Shown in pieces: positions 35,811 to 47,629 of a stretch of DNA of 64,000 bases (position 1 is its first letter; each line of letters opens with the position of its first letter). The DNA lies in contig NC_073358.2 of the NCBI RefSeq assembly GCF_027580225.2, positions 27,864,501-27,928,500 on the forward strand. The letters run 5' to 3'. The notes beneath the pieces were generated by a model that worked only from the letters and a program-made list of their open reading frames with translations, was not told the DNA's origin and made no database searches. The DNA is from Misgurnus anguillicaudatus (taxonomy: Eukaryota > Chordata > Actinopteri > Cypriniformes > Cobitidae). Position numbers and translations under genes: made by a program.

Positions 35811-35911
35811 CTAAGACAAAGGAGGAGTATTGAGTTAGTATGAATATAAACAGCTGACAATAAAGCCTAAATCAAGAGCTGGGTTTGCACCAAGCTTTAT
35901 GATGGACTTCT

Positions 35912-37450
35912 TACCATATTTTCTGGACTATAAGTTACACTTTTTTCATAGTTTGGCAGGTCCTGAAACTTAAGTTCAGGTACGACTTATTCGTCAAAAT
36001 TATTTCATATGAACCAAGAGAAACCATTACCATCTACAGCCGCGAGAGTCTGCTTTATGATGCTCCTGTATTTATGTAATTCATTGGATTCAGTGATGCG
36101 GAATGACTTCGGGACCTTTTTGAACTTGATTTGGCTTGTCGTGTTAATTTAGCCTATTCAGCCTCCCAGGTATGTTCGATATTAGGGATGTCCCGATCCC
36201 ACTTTTTCATTTCCGATCCGATTCCGATACCAGAATTTCGTATATCAGCCGATACCGATACCTGTCCGATACTATTGTAATTAAATGTATATAGTGCTTT
36301 CTGCTACATCTAGTACAATTTTAAATGTAAAAATCAATAGTTTAAAATGATTTACAAATTACAGGAAACATTAGTAAATATTAATCATGCCAGTGTTTAG
36401 GAGAACATATAATAGGTACGTTTGATCAATTAAGTATGCTAAATATTTTTTTCTTAATTCTTAAACTGTCATAGTAAAAAAGCTTTAGTGTCCAGATGGT
36501 TATTTTGGGAATTATGTGCTTGACCGGGCTTTTTATGCACATTCCGGGTGCAGAATTGATGGCCCTAAGTCATAACACGCTACGTTCATGGGGTTTCTGG
36601 GTGCAGAATTGATGCTCTTGAATCATCCTCTCATGGGAATCCTCGCACCGCAATGGAAAGTTTATAACTGTTTAAACACAAAGCGAATAGATGCATCGTG
36701 TGCTCAGCACAAAGTAAATTGCGTCCATCCAACGGCTTACTGAGACTTTATAAAATCAGATCTCTAAAATAGCCTACAGTTATCTTGTGTGTGCGTGTGT
36801 GAAAGACGCGTTGTATCCGTCCGCTTCACCAGTGGATTAACTTACAGTGTAAGTTACAGTGTTTTTGTTAACTAAAATATCTTTTAATGTACGTTTGTTC
36901 CTTCACATGAAGCTATTAAGTGTATTAAAAGACTTTGAATAAAGTGCATAAAACGTTTATGGTGCTTTTATAATACGTTGCCCTTTTAATAGCTTGTCAG
37001 TTACAACCACGGCTAAAGCACATATCGGAATTGGATCGGTCATGTTGTCTGTCCTCGATCCGATGTCAGCTCCAGCCAAAAAGCTCGGATTGGCTCCGAT
37101 ACCGATCCAGCATATCTGATCAGGACATCCCTATTCGATATGCTATTGTGTTCGGTGAATAAATGGTAATGTTAATGTTAAATGTCTAAACAATACTGCG
37201 CACATTGTCTTTGTCGTCTTATTCCATTTCAGAAAGCAATGGCTTGTCACGGAGCAAATGCATTGTAGTGCAGATAACACATTTATAGTGTTCTGTGTAA
37301 GCAATAAGGTACTGGAGACTGTGCGGTTACAATATAGCACAAGCCTTGAGTACCTAATTGTTTTTATAAAATGTCTACCATACAACACAAATATCAAAGA
37401 AATAGGTATCAACATGACTTTAATGAAGTAAAATCACTGAAAGTCCTCAA
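35912..37450. mobile_element. Old dispersed repeat (TTTTCTGGACTATAAGT), split by hAT
   Basis: TTTTCTGGACTATAAGTTAC, then CATAGTTTGGCAGGTCCTGA, matches a widespread fish repeat whose left half ends at the hAT target. Its continuation (GCTATTGTGTTCGGTGAATA) resumes after 37141. The right limit is uncertain. Confidence 0.6.
36183..37133. mobile_element. Non-autonomous hAT element, 8-bp TSD TTCGATAT
   Basis: The left end TAGGGATGTCCCGATCCC and right end GATCAGGACATCCCTA are inverted repeats. Exact TTCGATAT lies at 36175-36182 and 37134-37141. The 951-bp element has subterminal GATCCGATTCCGATACC/TCCGATACCGATCC repeats and no transposase frame. Confidence 0.97.
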
Positions 37451-37581
37451 TTGAGATTTTAATTCTAATACTCTCACTGTAATTTATTATAGATAAAAAA
37501 GAATTTACAATACTTAATCATCAATTTTTCTACTCAGACCTACTAAAAAACGCATGTGTGTGAGTTTTATCAGTGACGTAC

Positions 37582-37778
37582 CCCAGAAATGAGAAAGACT
37601 TTGCAGAAGTCAAGGACAGGCAGAATCTGGAGAAAGCTAGCAGCCTCTAGGGTGTCCTGCAGGTTCTCCATGTTGAGAGAGAGTTTGGCGGTGTAAATGA
37701 AGTCTATAATCTTCTTTAGCCCTATTCGATTTACACCATGCAGCTTTATACACATCAAATCCTGCTCTTTCATTCCAC
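37582..37778 (-). CDS. klhl13: klhl13 coding exon: second half of BTB
   Basis: The acceptor TCTCTCCTCAG precedes 37778 and the donor GTACGT follows 37582. 197 bp: two bases completing Gly, then 65 codons. It encodes [40 protein letters not shown] and [20 protein letters not shown], the C-terminal helices of the BTB fold, with the cullin-facing 'AASFLQI' segment intact. Confidence 0.97.
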
Positions 37779-38940
37779 CTGAGGAGAGAAAAAAAAGCAG
37801 TGAAGAGATGACAGAGAGAGAAGATGAAAGCAAGAGGAATCGGAGAGACGAAATAAAGCAAACCATATTTAAAATATGCAGATGAAAAAAACGAGGGATT
37901 TGCACAAAAAGTGTCGTGAAAGAGAGCATCAAAGAAAGAGAGGGTAGGGTGACAGAAACAATAAGGAGATCGAGAGAAAAAAGAGAGAAGATAAGTGAGT
38001 CTTACGGCAAGCTGTCACCAATTCTCTTTACCATTATAATGAGGCATTTATTCAAGAGATACGTTTGAAATAAATCAACCATTTTCATTAATTCAGATGT
38101 GATTTCTCTACTATTCAGCGACAGAGGAAGAGAGAGTGAGAGAGGAAATAGAGAGCAAAGGATAAATGGAACACAATGGAGACTGCAATTATGCAAGTCT
38201 TGCCGTGCTGAAATGCTCATGACACAAATCTGAACTGTGACTCCGAACGGGCTTTGAGTTAGATTTTTGTATTACTGATCTATTCCAAGATGAACAGCAA
38301 TTGTTGAGATACAGACAGAAAAGCACATTTTACAGCTACATATTAAAGCCACACACAATCTCTCAGAATTGTTTTAGGGCTCTCTTAATAGTTGTGCATT
38401 TCCTATTCAAGGATTTTTTAATAAACTCTTCCCGGGTTTGGTAGCGTGCTGTATTAAATGGCATAATCATTAAGGGAATAGCTGCAGTGCAATAATGAAA
38501 TGTCTCTTCCATATAACAGATCATCTTTGAACAAGCTTTCCAAATAACCCCAAGCAAATCCCTTGCTTGCTACTTTCTCCACCCTTCCTGCTTTGTTCTT
38601 TCTTTCCTGAGAAACAGTGGGATACCTCTGAGAGAGAGGATTAGAAAGAGTGACAATAAGTAGGAGAGAAAGGGAATAGGAGGAAAAATCTAGAAAATTC
38701 TGAGCTTGTGTGACTAAATGTGACTGACACATTAGTAATATTAACAAGATGAACAGAGAAAAAGGTTTAGAGACAGTATAGCATATCCTAAACTTTTATC
38801 TTTAAAAAAAAATCTCATCTTTTATTTAGTCAATTTCTGTCTTTCTCATTTATTTTCCATGTCCACTCATAAACTTTGATTGCCGACTCAACTTAATGGA
38901 TGTATATTCTTCATTGTTTATATTATCCTCTTACATCATC
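37779..38940. other. klhl13 intron, nothing identified
   Basis: Rich in GAGAGA/AGAAAG purine runs near 37800-37990 and 38640, with no recognised repeat end or exon. Confidence 0.4.
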
Positions 38941-38941
38941 T

Positions 38942-39223
38942 TAGTGCTGGGCGGTATATCAAGTTTTGGTAATATATTGGTATTTTCCCCCTAGTGGAAT
39001 ACAGGGTCAGACAGTACCGTCTATATTGATCTGATCTGACCCTCTATTTCAACAGAAGCTCTGCTAGAAATGTATACTGTCAGATGTACAAATGTATATT
39101 TTCAAACAGGGAGGAAAATACTGTCTTTGGATTGTGAGATACTTTTCATATATCGCCATACATTCTAAAATTACAGGAGATATGAATGTGAATATCGACA
39201 AAAATACGAGATATAATAAGATT
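38942..39223. mobile_element. Possible hAT end (TTAGTGCTGGGCGGTATAT)
   Basis: TAGTGCTGGGCGGTATATCA resembles a hAT terminus. The partner end was not found, possibly because the foldback at 39224 inserted within it. It also holds a GGGTCAGACAGTAC..GATCTGACCC hairpin. Confidence 0.4.
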
Positions 39224-40719
39224 TGGCGCTTTTCCATTGCATAGTACCCCACGATTTGGTTTAGTTTGGGTCGGGTCAGCTTACCTCACTTTGGCGTAGT
39301 TAGCTTTTCCATCGAGTTTAGTATCACTTCGCAGTGGGAGGGATTTTAGGCGTGTCATTATATTTGCGCTGCCCACAGCTGTGACATTATACAAGTGAGA
39401 GGAGAGCGTCGTTGTACATTCCCATACATTTATTTATTTCTCAGTCCACCACAAAATTAAAATTGGCCACCACAAATAGATGTTTGCACATCGCGTTTAT
39501 CACTAACGTTACCTCTGTATCACATGACAGTTTCTGTTCAAACACCCGAGGCGTCAGCCGACGGCGCTCCGCTGAGCCTTACTGAAGTTGCATTTAAGCA
39601 TATAATGCTGACGTGCTCGTCGCGAATGTTCCGCCACAAACTGCAAGTCTGTAAAAAACTGTTATGGTGTCCCTGATTCTCAACATGTGGATGTTTTTCA
39701 TCGCTAAAAGGGTGTTTGGGAACTTATAGCAGAGCACAGATGACAACATGTTTGCTCGAGACAGCGCAAGCTAGCCTAGCACAGGTAAAGCTAGCGATGA
39801 CGCTGTTAGTGACGTTCTTTCAGACCAATCAGTGATCTACAGTGTTTTCGCGTCACGTTTGGTAACAGCTCGGGTCGCGTGGAACCCCAACCGAGGTGGT
39901 ACGAAGAAAAGTATCGGTACCACGTACTGCACCTAATGGAAAAGCTCCCAAAAGTAAGCTTACCCAAACTAAACCAAACCGTGGGGTACTATGCAATGGA
40001 AAAGCGGCATTACTTTTGGGGGATTTTCCATTGGGTGCAGTACGTAGTACCCAATACTTTTTTCGTACCACCTCGGTTGGGGTTCCAAGCGACCCGAGCT
40101 GATACCAAACGTGACGTGAAAACACAGTAGATCACTGATTGGTCTGAGAAAATCGTCACTACAGTGTCATCGCTGTAATGTAGATTAGCTTTACCTGTGC
40201 TAGCTTGCGCTGTCTTGAGTAAACATGCTGTCATCTGTGCTCTGCTATAAGTTCCCAAACTCCTTTTTAGCGATGAAAAACATTCACAGGTTGAGAATCA
40301 GGAACACCATAACAGTTTTTCCAAACTTGCAGTTTGTGGCGGCACATTCGCGACGAGCACGTCAGCATTATGTTTAAAAGCAACTTCAATGAGGCTCAGC
40401 GGAGCGGTGTTTGAACAGAAACTGTCATGTGAGACAGAGGTAACGTTAGTGATAAATCTATTTGTGGTGGTAAATTTTAATTTTGTGGCAGACTGAGAAA
40501 TAAATAAATGTATGGGAATGTACAACGACGCTCTCACTTGTATGATGTCACAGCAGTATGCAGCGCAAATATAACGACACGCCTATAATCCCTCCCACTG
40601 CGAAGTGATACCAAACTCGATGGAAAGGCTAACCACACCAAAGTGAGGTGAGCTGACCCGACCCAAACCCGACCCAAACTAAACTAAACCGTGGGGTACT
40701 ATGCAATGGAAAAGCGCCA
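39224..40719. mobile_element. 1.5-kb foldback element, near-perfect inverted repeat
   Basis: The left arm 39224 to about 39970 and the right arm about 39985 to 40719 are reverse complements over nearly the whole length. Left reads TGGCGCTTTTCCATTGCATA and right ends ATGCAATGGAAAAGCGCCA. Matching internal pairs include ATTTATTTATTTCTCAGTC / GACTGAGAAATAAATAAAT and ACCCCAACCGAGGTGGTACG / its complement. Flanking ATT at 39221-39223 and 40720-40722 fits a 3-bp Harbinger-like duplication. The palindrome explains the mirrored open frames. It lies in the klhl13 intron between the two BTB exons. Confidence 0.93.
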
Positions 40720-40772
40720 ATTGATAAGTCCTATTACTATTAATAGCGGACAATGCAATCATCGCTAAAGAC

Positions 40773-41884
40773 CAAGGCTTTGAACCGGTTCATGGAACGA
40801 AAACCAGAAACTTTTGATGTTTTGCAAGGAACAGAAACGAAACCAGAAACTTTCCAAAAATAAATGTTCCGGAACAGAATCGTTTATTTAAAATAATGGT
40901 AACCGGTTAATACCGTTATTTTTTTCATTCTTTGACAAGATTTCTGTGCAATATGACGTTGTTGACTCATCTGAGAAATGCGAAGCTTGCCACCAGCAAG
41001 TAGCCTACTCAAACCCAAGTCTCTAATGCTCAATCATAAGAGGTAAATATTGTAGACTACCAAGTATCTCAAGATGTTTGTTTTTTTAATACTAATTAGT
41101 GGTGTGACAGATCGCAGTCGCCGTACAGATCATGACCCACGGTTCAGCTCGCATGTGATTTGCAGATTAATACGCAAATTTAAATAGGGTGAAAGTTGAT
41201 CATTTGCACGTGTTTTAAAGGCTTACAAATGTTAACACTTAAGTGATTTTAAACAATTTAACCGCAAAAGGCGCTAAAGTGAGCTATTTTCTGTACACAC
41301 AGATGCACACGCGGTTGAATGTGTCCGGTCCAACTCCAATCAAACGTGATTATCCCTTCAAAGATCCGAACTCTTGATGTATAAACTTGAGAGAGAGATG
41401 CGCAACTGTGTCTCATACTGCAGTTCATTAAAATACATTTGGCGAATAAAGCACTGAAAAACAACTTAATTTTCACTTTACATAGAGCGACTGTTTATGC
41501 TGCATCTTCTTCCCGAAGCGCCGTTTGGAATTCGTCCTCTGTCTGTGTGTGTGCACGCGTGTTTAAGTGCACTCAACAAATGTAGGCATGTCAGAATTAC
41601 AGTTATGCCGCTTACATAATGTAGCCTTTTTTAATGTTCGATGATAAGATAGAGACTTAAGGAAAATTATGTAGACTAATAATTTAACTTTAATGTCCTA
41701 ATGATCAGCCTACTTATTTGTATGTCCCACAGCTGACATGGAACATTATTAATCGGTTCGGGAACTTTATTTGTTTTGTTCTAACCGGTTCAGGAACGTC
41801 AATTTTAGGGTTGAACCGAAAACGTTAAAATACTGTTTTTGTTCAGAACGAACCAATTGGGAAACAATCTGGTTCAAAGCCCTG
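40773..41884. mobile_element. Non-autonomous hAT element, 8-bp TSD CTAAAGAC
   Basis: The left end CAAGGCTTTGAACCGGTTC and right end TCTGGTTCAAAGCCCTG are inverted repeats. Exact CTAAAGAC lies at 40765-40772 and 41885-41892. 1112 bp. Repeated GGAAC/GAACCGGTT words fill the subterminal regions. No transposase frame. Confidence 0.97.
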
Positions 41885-42196
41885 CTAAAGACTGACGATT
41901 CTCTGGGGGAGGGGCTATATAAAAATGTGTTGGAGGCGCTTGCCAACCTGTGCGAGAGCGGAGTAGCAAAAAAGGTTTTGGAAATATATTTCAAAAAAGA
42001 AATTTATTGCCTAATGGTGATTTTAGCATGGGATTTTAGAGATATTTTGCTTTCCCCATTCAAGTTAAAAACTGCCTGGAGGAGTTGCAAAGATGGCCGC
42101 CTAGTGAGGCGTCTTCCCCGAAGCTATTTTGATACCTTTCAGCCCTACTTCATTTAGTCCTTTGTTATCCTATTCCTCCCTTGTTCTCACGCTCAC

Positions 42197-42329
42197 CTGT
42201 AAACATGGCTTTAAAGTAGTCGCTGGAGGAGGCCATCATGGCTCGGTGAACAGGAAACGCCTCATCTCCGTCTCCTGCTACCAAAGTGACATCACACAGC
42301 AGGCCCTCTATTCTCAACTGATCAAATCC
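42197..42329 (-). CDS. klhl13: klhl13 coding exon: first half of BTB
   Basis: The acceptor GTTTCGCAG precedes 42329 and the donor GTGAGC follows 42197. 133 bp: 44 codons plus one base of Gly. It encodes [20 protein letters not shown] and [20 protein letters not shown], the classic N-terminal BTB segment with the CDV, FPVHR and YFKAMF signatures. RIEGLLCDV is closer to KLHL9; the rest does not discriminate. Confidence 0.97.
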
Positions 42330-42429
42330 CTGCGAAACAGAGAAAGAAAGAATGAGAGAGATGACAAGCATTTCCGTACTACATCTAATGAATTCACAGA
42401 GGAAAGGAAATAAGAATGAACAAAGTGCT

Positions 42430-42712
42430 CTTAAGCATCTGTTATTACGGGGCCCACGAAAACGGTGTGAATGTTAAGAAGGAATATCATTACCATTTGT
42501 CCCATGAGTGCCATTTTTTGAATAAAAGATTGCGGGGTTAATTAATGAACATCAGGTCAGTTGTGTGAGGGGATTGCAGAAGAAATGAGCTCCCACGGAG
42601 GAGATGAGACATAATTAACAGGACAGAGCCAAACGTCCACCCTCTCACATGAACAAAGACTTTTAAAGCTAGATTAGTAGGGACCTCTTATAGACACAAT
42701 GCCTTTTGTTTA
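42430..42712. other. Unique, balanced-composition intron block
   Basis: No repeat ends. It reads like non-repetitive sequence (GATTGCGGGGTTAATTAATG, AGGTCAGTTGTGTGAGGGGA, GAGCTCCCACGGAGGAGATG) just upstream of a BTB exon. It could be conserved non-coding DNA. This is a guess from composition and lack of repeats only. Confidence 0.25.
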
Positions 42713-42843
42713 AGGGATAACGTACAGACAGATGGTTGTTATCGCAGAATAAAACACAAAGCGAAGTCTTGTATCAGGGTCTTGTATCACCCTAAAGGGA
42801 TTTTTTTGCGATAACAATCGGCTGGCTGTACATTATCCTATTT
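42713..42843. mobile_element. Short MITE (GGGATAACGTACAG ends)
   Basis: Left AGGGATAACGTACAGACAGA, then GTTGTTATCGCAGAATAA. Right TTTTGCGATAACAATCGGCT, then GGCTGTACATTATCCT. These are inverted copies around a short spacer. Confidence 0.85.
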
Positions 42844-43180
42844 ATTATCTTGCCACATGAGTCAATACACGTGTGTGAAATATTGATTTGATATATGCTA
42901 TTAGATTATTTCGGAAGAAAGACAAACCTTCCGGAAGGCAAAACCATTTTCTAGCGGCTTAAAGTCAATATGCTTTAAACAAGTTGAAAGTTAAAAAACA
43001 AGATGAAAATGCTTTTGGTTAAATCATGTCACCATTGACCAATAAGAATTAAGCATTCCAGAGTGGTGTGTCATAACAAACATAATGACACTTACTATAC
43101 CCCTAAACATAACCCGAATTCGCATAATTAGTTTTGACTTAAGTGATCATTGTTACCACTATTTTGAGCATTTCACCTTT

Positions 43181-43994
43181 CAAAGAGCAAGTAATATCCG
43201 AGTCATAATTTTACATTTCCTTTGGTGTCTAAGTGTGTATTAGTACATATTAACAATATGCAAAAGGTACAAACCCCAAAGTAAACAATGACGTGAGTTA
43301 TCGTTTTCAACATAAATCTTTTTCTTGGACTACAACAAACACGGATTGTAGGCAACAGTTTACTTCCTGAGCCGGTTGACGTGGACACAACGGTCATTAT
43401 CACAATTTTGTCGGCATCTGACATACAGCCTGTAAGTAGTCTATGCTTTCATATGTAACGAATTTTCTAATGACTATACCATGACTCAAACACGAGTTTT
43501 GTGCAGTGCAGAGTAGCAATTGTTGTTTGTCGTTTCTATGATCACAAATGCAGACATGGTTTTATTGTTTTAGTATCCTTACCTTACCAATTTGTTACAT
43601 TCTGCTCAAGCTGCGTTGGCAAAGTTGATTAATCAGCTTGGTGGTCATCTGCATCTTTTGTATCCGATTCAGCTCGTATTGATAAGGTAGTAAAGACAAT
43701 ATTAACTCCTGTCAGTATTGCATTGGAATCTAATCTTTAAAACATGTTGAGGAGCATCACAGTATTCAGGCCAAACACAGCGTACTGGGGTAAGCTGGCC
43801 AATAGCGGACACTGCACTTTTCAGATCGATGAGCTTTGTAACAAATCGGAGCATTTGAGGAAGGCAGGGATATCTGGAGCTACAAAAATGTAAGGTATGT
43901 GTGAAAATAATGTCTTTTTGAACCATATACCACACAAACACATTGTATTATACCAAATACACAAAATAACATTGTTTTTTTAGTAATGAAATCC
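43181..43994. mobile_element. MITE family E, second copy
   Basis: Shares AAAGAGCAAGTAATATCC, CAAAAGGTACAAACCCCAAA and CCAAATACACAAAATAACAT with the 16.5-kb copy. It is expanded in the middle and its right end is lost. Confidence 0.75.
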
Positions 43995-44450
43995 ACTCTA
44001 AAAACTTCTTACAAGTCAGTTTTTGACTGTTTTCCTATATTTGCATAGTGGTAGCTCATACACATTTTATGGAGAGGCCACAACAATCTAAAAATCATTT
44101 AATGGGACTAAATGTGTTTTAAACTGTACCATAGTAAATATTATGGTATACTACCGTATTTCCTATACTTAAAACCATTGAATAAAACAGTATATTCACT
44201 ATAGTAAATACTAAAGTGTACTACAGTATTACTCACTGTTGCTGTGAATTTGTAAACTGTGTTGATCAGGTCGAACTCCAAAAGTGAAAAAATAAAAGAA
44301 AATTAAGATTTATCTTTACAAAAAACCCTGAAATTTGGCAGTTGTACATTTACTTCATAATGTTCAGTAACAGGGTTCTGAGTGAAAAAGATTCGCTGAG
44401 ATTGGTTGAGAATAATTTAATCACATAAGGTCAGTCATGAAAAACAGTAT
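43995..44450. other. klhl13 intron, nothing identified
   Basis: ATAGTAAATACTAAAGTGTAC-type A/T words recur near 44140-44230. No element ends or exon seen. Confidence 0.35.
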
Positions 44451-44452
44451 TA

Positions 44453-45042
44453 AAGAGCACCTAATTTATTGCTAAAATACAACGTTATTTTGTGTATCTG
44501 GTATAATACAATGTGTTCGCATAGTTTATGGTTCTAAAAACACATTATTTTCCACATACCGTACAGTTATCCCTGTCTTCTTCAAACTCTTTGATTTTGT
44601 ACTAAACTCATCAATCTGAAAAGTGTCCTGTCCCTGATTGGCCAGCTAATCTGTATGTTGTGATTGGCCTGAAAACCTCTGTCGTCAGCCGGAAATGTGA
44701 TGCTCCTTACCATGTTTGAAAGATTCACTCACAATGCAATGCTAACAGGAGTTAATTTACAGGCCGAGTCCAAAGTGGGAAGAAACATGATAATGTCGGT
44801 CTTCTCTACATCACCAATCCCAGGAAGTAAACTGTTGCCTACAATCCGTGTGTTTGTTGTAGTCCAAGAAAAGAGATTTACGTTGGAAACGGTAACTCGC
44901 GTCATCGTTTACTTTGGGTTTTTGTTAGGGGTGTCACGATTCTCCAAATCCTCGATTCGATTACATTTTCGATTCTGATGTCACGATTCAATTCGATTCT
45001 CGATTTTTGAATGATTTTTTTAAAGAAAAAAATTATATGCCT

Positions 45043-45074
<32 letters not shown>

Positions 45075-45710
45075 CATTAACATGCACATTGCGTGCTTTT
45101 CCTCGCATGGGGGTTTGTGGGCTTTACTTTACGCGAGAGAGCTTGTAGAGAGAGAATTTCTAAGATAGACTTAATGCGCGCGTCTTGGACTCCTATTATC
45201 TGAAATACAACCGGTGCGTCATAAGCAGCTGCGCTTCTCTCTGTCTCACGTGCACGCACTCTCGCATCTGTCCAAAGTCTAAACATAAACTAAAGTAATA
45301 ATCCTTACATATTTGTTCAGTTTTATGCGTTTCATGCGAGCTGAGGCAAACTATACCTTTTGTTTAAAATATAACCCGCTGCATCTTTGCGGCTCTCTCG
45401 TGCACCTGCAGAGCTGCGCTCTGTCCGAAGGCACATCACTAGGTAGTAATCCTGTTTATGATATGCATTTCAAGGTGTTGTAGCAATACATCTCTCGTGT
45501 TTAAAATATAAATCGCGTTCCGCTGGATGGATGTTTTTAAAGGCACTTCTGAGAGTTTATTTTCCCCCGCTTGGCAAGCCGACCGGACGAAGTTCGAGGT
45601 TGTGACTTAATTTCGATCGATTTCGATTCAAAATCGAAATCGTGACACCCTTAGTTTTTGTACAAATACACACTTACACACAAAAGGAAATGTAAAATTG
45701 TGAATTGACT
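44453..45710. mobile_element. MITE family E, inverted copy split by a hAT insertion
   Basis: TTAAAGAGCACCTAATTTAT starts the element at about 44453. It proceeds in the opposite orientation to the 16.5-kb copy up to the hAT target, then resumes at 45654 with GTACAAATACACACTTACAC and AAAGGAAATGTAAAATTGTG. Confidence 0.85.
44926..45653. mobile_element. Non-autonomous hAT element, 8-bp TSD GTTTTTGT, inside MITE E
   Basis: The left end TAGGGGTGTCACGATTCTCC and right end AAATCGTGACACCCTTA are inverted repeats. Exact GTTTTTGT lies at 44918-44925 and 45654-45661. 728 bp. It contains an ATT triplet repeat at 45045-45066. Confidence 0.95.
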
Positions 45711-45788
45711 TTTTTGTATAATTGCATTGTTATTAGACTTTTTAGTTTCAATAATTTAATGAGAGAAACCACTAACTACAAACCAATA

Positions 45789-45903
<115 letters not shown>

Positions 45904-46054
45904 TTTTAAGTAACATCAAAACTAGATAAAAATAAAACCAAACTGAATATTCTTCATTTAGTTATATGCAACAGACCCCCTGCGCCCTCTATTGACTAGC
46001 CGCTACTGTATTTGGACATCTTCAAGCATTTAGCTGTCACAAGCATAGTCAAGT

Positions 46055-46055
<1 letters not shown>

Positions 46056-46129
<74 letters not shown>
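46056..46129. repeat. (CA)n microsatellite
   Basis: About 72 bases of CA dinucleotide. Frames through it on both strands are artefacts. Confidence 0.97.
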
Positions 46130-46130
<1 letters not shown>

Positions 46131-46519
46131 CTGATGAGGTCTCCTGCACTCAATCTAGCAGCATGTGCAAAAACAAATGCCAAACATGTGATAGGACAAA
46201 AATTAAGCCACAATCCAATCTCTGATTCACCTACTAAAATTACACATAAGCCCCAAGCACCCAATGGTGTACTACACCCTCTGGGCTGCAGTTTTACAGT
46301 CATGCTACGAGATAAACACCAACTGGCCATCTTTACAGTCCTCACCAGATCAACGTCTGATGCAGAATCTAAAACTATAAGCTTAACTAAAGATGCCAAT
46401 GCTAGCACTCAGCCTTTTCATCTCAAATCATTTCTTGTTGAGAAATAATTTGCACATCCAGACATCAACATATTTAATCACTGTATGGGTGAGTCCGTGA
46501 GGTTGTGACTGCAGCATAC

Positions 46520-46665
46520 AATAGCTGTGTCCCAATTCAAGGGCTACGACCTTCTAAGGACGTATTCTAAGATTGATTGTGTCACGCCGGCGCGACTTAA
46601 GGCTAGTAAGGCCATCCCAATTTGAAGGATGCTTAAAATGAAGGCTCAAAATGCGTCCTTATTTC
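46520..46665. mobile_element. Partial repeat (GTGTCCCAATTCAAGGGCTA)
   Basis: GTGTCCCAATTCAAGGGCTA resembles the end of a common fish element. CCATCCCAATTTGAAGGATG is a second, related block. It is truncated, with no target duplication. Confidence 0.5.
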
Positions 46666-46667
46666 TC

Positions 46668-47120
46668 TGAGGGACATTCCCCTTTTTTGAAAATATGCAA
46701 ATTTTCCATCTCCCCTAAAGTTAAACATTTGATTTTTATCATTTTGAAATCCATTCAGCTGGTCTCCGGGTCTGGAGGTACCACTTTTAGCATAGCTTAG
46801 CACAATCCATTGAATCTGGTTAGACCATTTAGCATCGCCCTCAAAAATAACCAAAGAGTTTTGATTTTTTCCTATTTAAACTTGACTCTTCTGTAGTTAC
46901 ATTGTGTATTAAGGCTGACGGAAAATTAAAAGTTGAGATTTTCTAGGCTGATATGGCTAGGAACTATACTCTCATTCTGGTGTAATAATCAAGGACTTTG
47001 CTGCAGGAGGCGCAATGATAATACACAGTGCCTGAAAATAGTCCCGTGCTATTGAAAGTTACCAAGGTGACTACTTTCAGGCGCTGCATAATATCATTGC
47101 GCCTCCTGCAGCCATGTTAC
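46668..47120. mobile_element. MITE family F, partial copy
   Basis: GAGGGACATTCCCCTTTTTT, CATTCAGCTGGTCTCCGGGT and AGCATAGCTTAGCACAATCC match 18.55-19.24 kb. The right arm is rearranged around GCCTCCTGCAGCCATGTTAC. Confidence 0.8.
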
Positions 47121-47193
47121 GGTGAGTGAGTTGCTTAATCTCAGTAAAACTGGCATGGTAGCACACAGCATACTTTATTACCCTGGTAAACAG

Positions 47194-47629
47194 TAGGGAT
47201 GCACCGATAGGATTTTTTGGGCCGATACCGATTTAAACAGACAACTTCTGGCCGATACCGATATTAAACACTTGTATACAATACTATATAGTTGGTCTTT
47301 TAGCTAGTTTATTTCTGCATTAAATAATTTTTACTGAACATGGATTGGATCTAATTGACATTTAACTGACCAACATAATAAGAGAGGCACAAATTAAGCT
47401 AAAACAAATATAAGACGCATGACAACCTTCAAAGGTAGTTTTTGCTATTCAGCATTTATTTTATTAACAACATTAACTTATTTTTTACATATAATGGATT
47501 TCTTTATGCAGTTAATTAATAAACAATCAGTATCGGCCTTTCTCGTGTTATTGCCGATATGCCGATGGTTTCAAATTCATCAAAAATCGGCCTTTAAATA
47601 TCGGCGGCCGATACATCGGTGCATCACTA
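47194..47629. mobile_element. Non-autonomous hAT element, 8-bp TSD GTAAACAG
   Basis: The left end TAGGGATGCACCGATAGG and right end CATCGGTGCATCACTA are inverted repeats. Exact GTAAACAG lies at 47186-47193 and 47630-47637. 436 bp, subterminally rich in GGCCGATACCGAT. Same family style as 54722-55125. Confidence 0.97.

Noticed and set aside
39853..40258. Several 68-90-codon frames on both strands
   Set aside because: All arise from the two arms of the 1.5-kb foldback and mirror each other.
46049..46448. 119- and 131-codon frames
   Set aside because: Their open part starts in the (CA)n repeat (THTHTH / CVCVCV). No recognisable domain follows.
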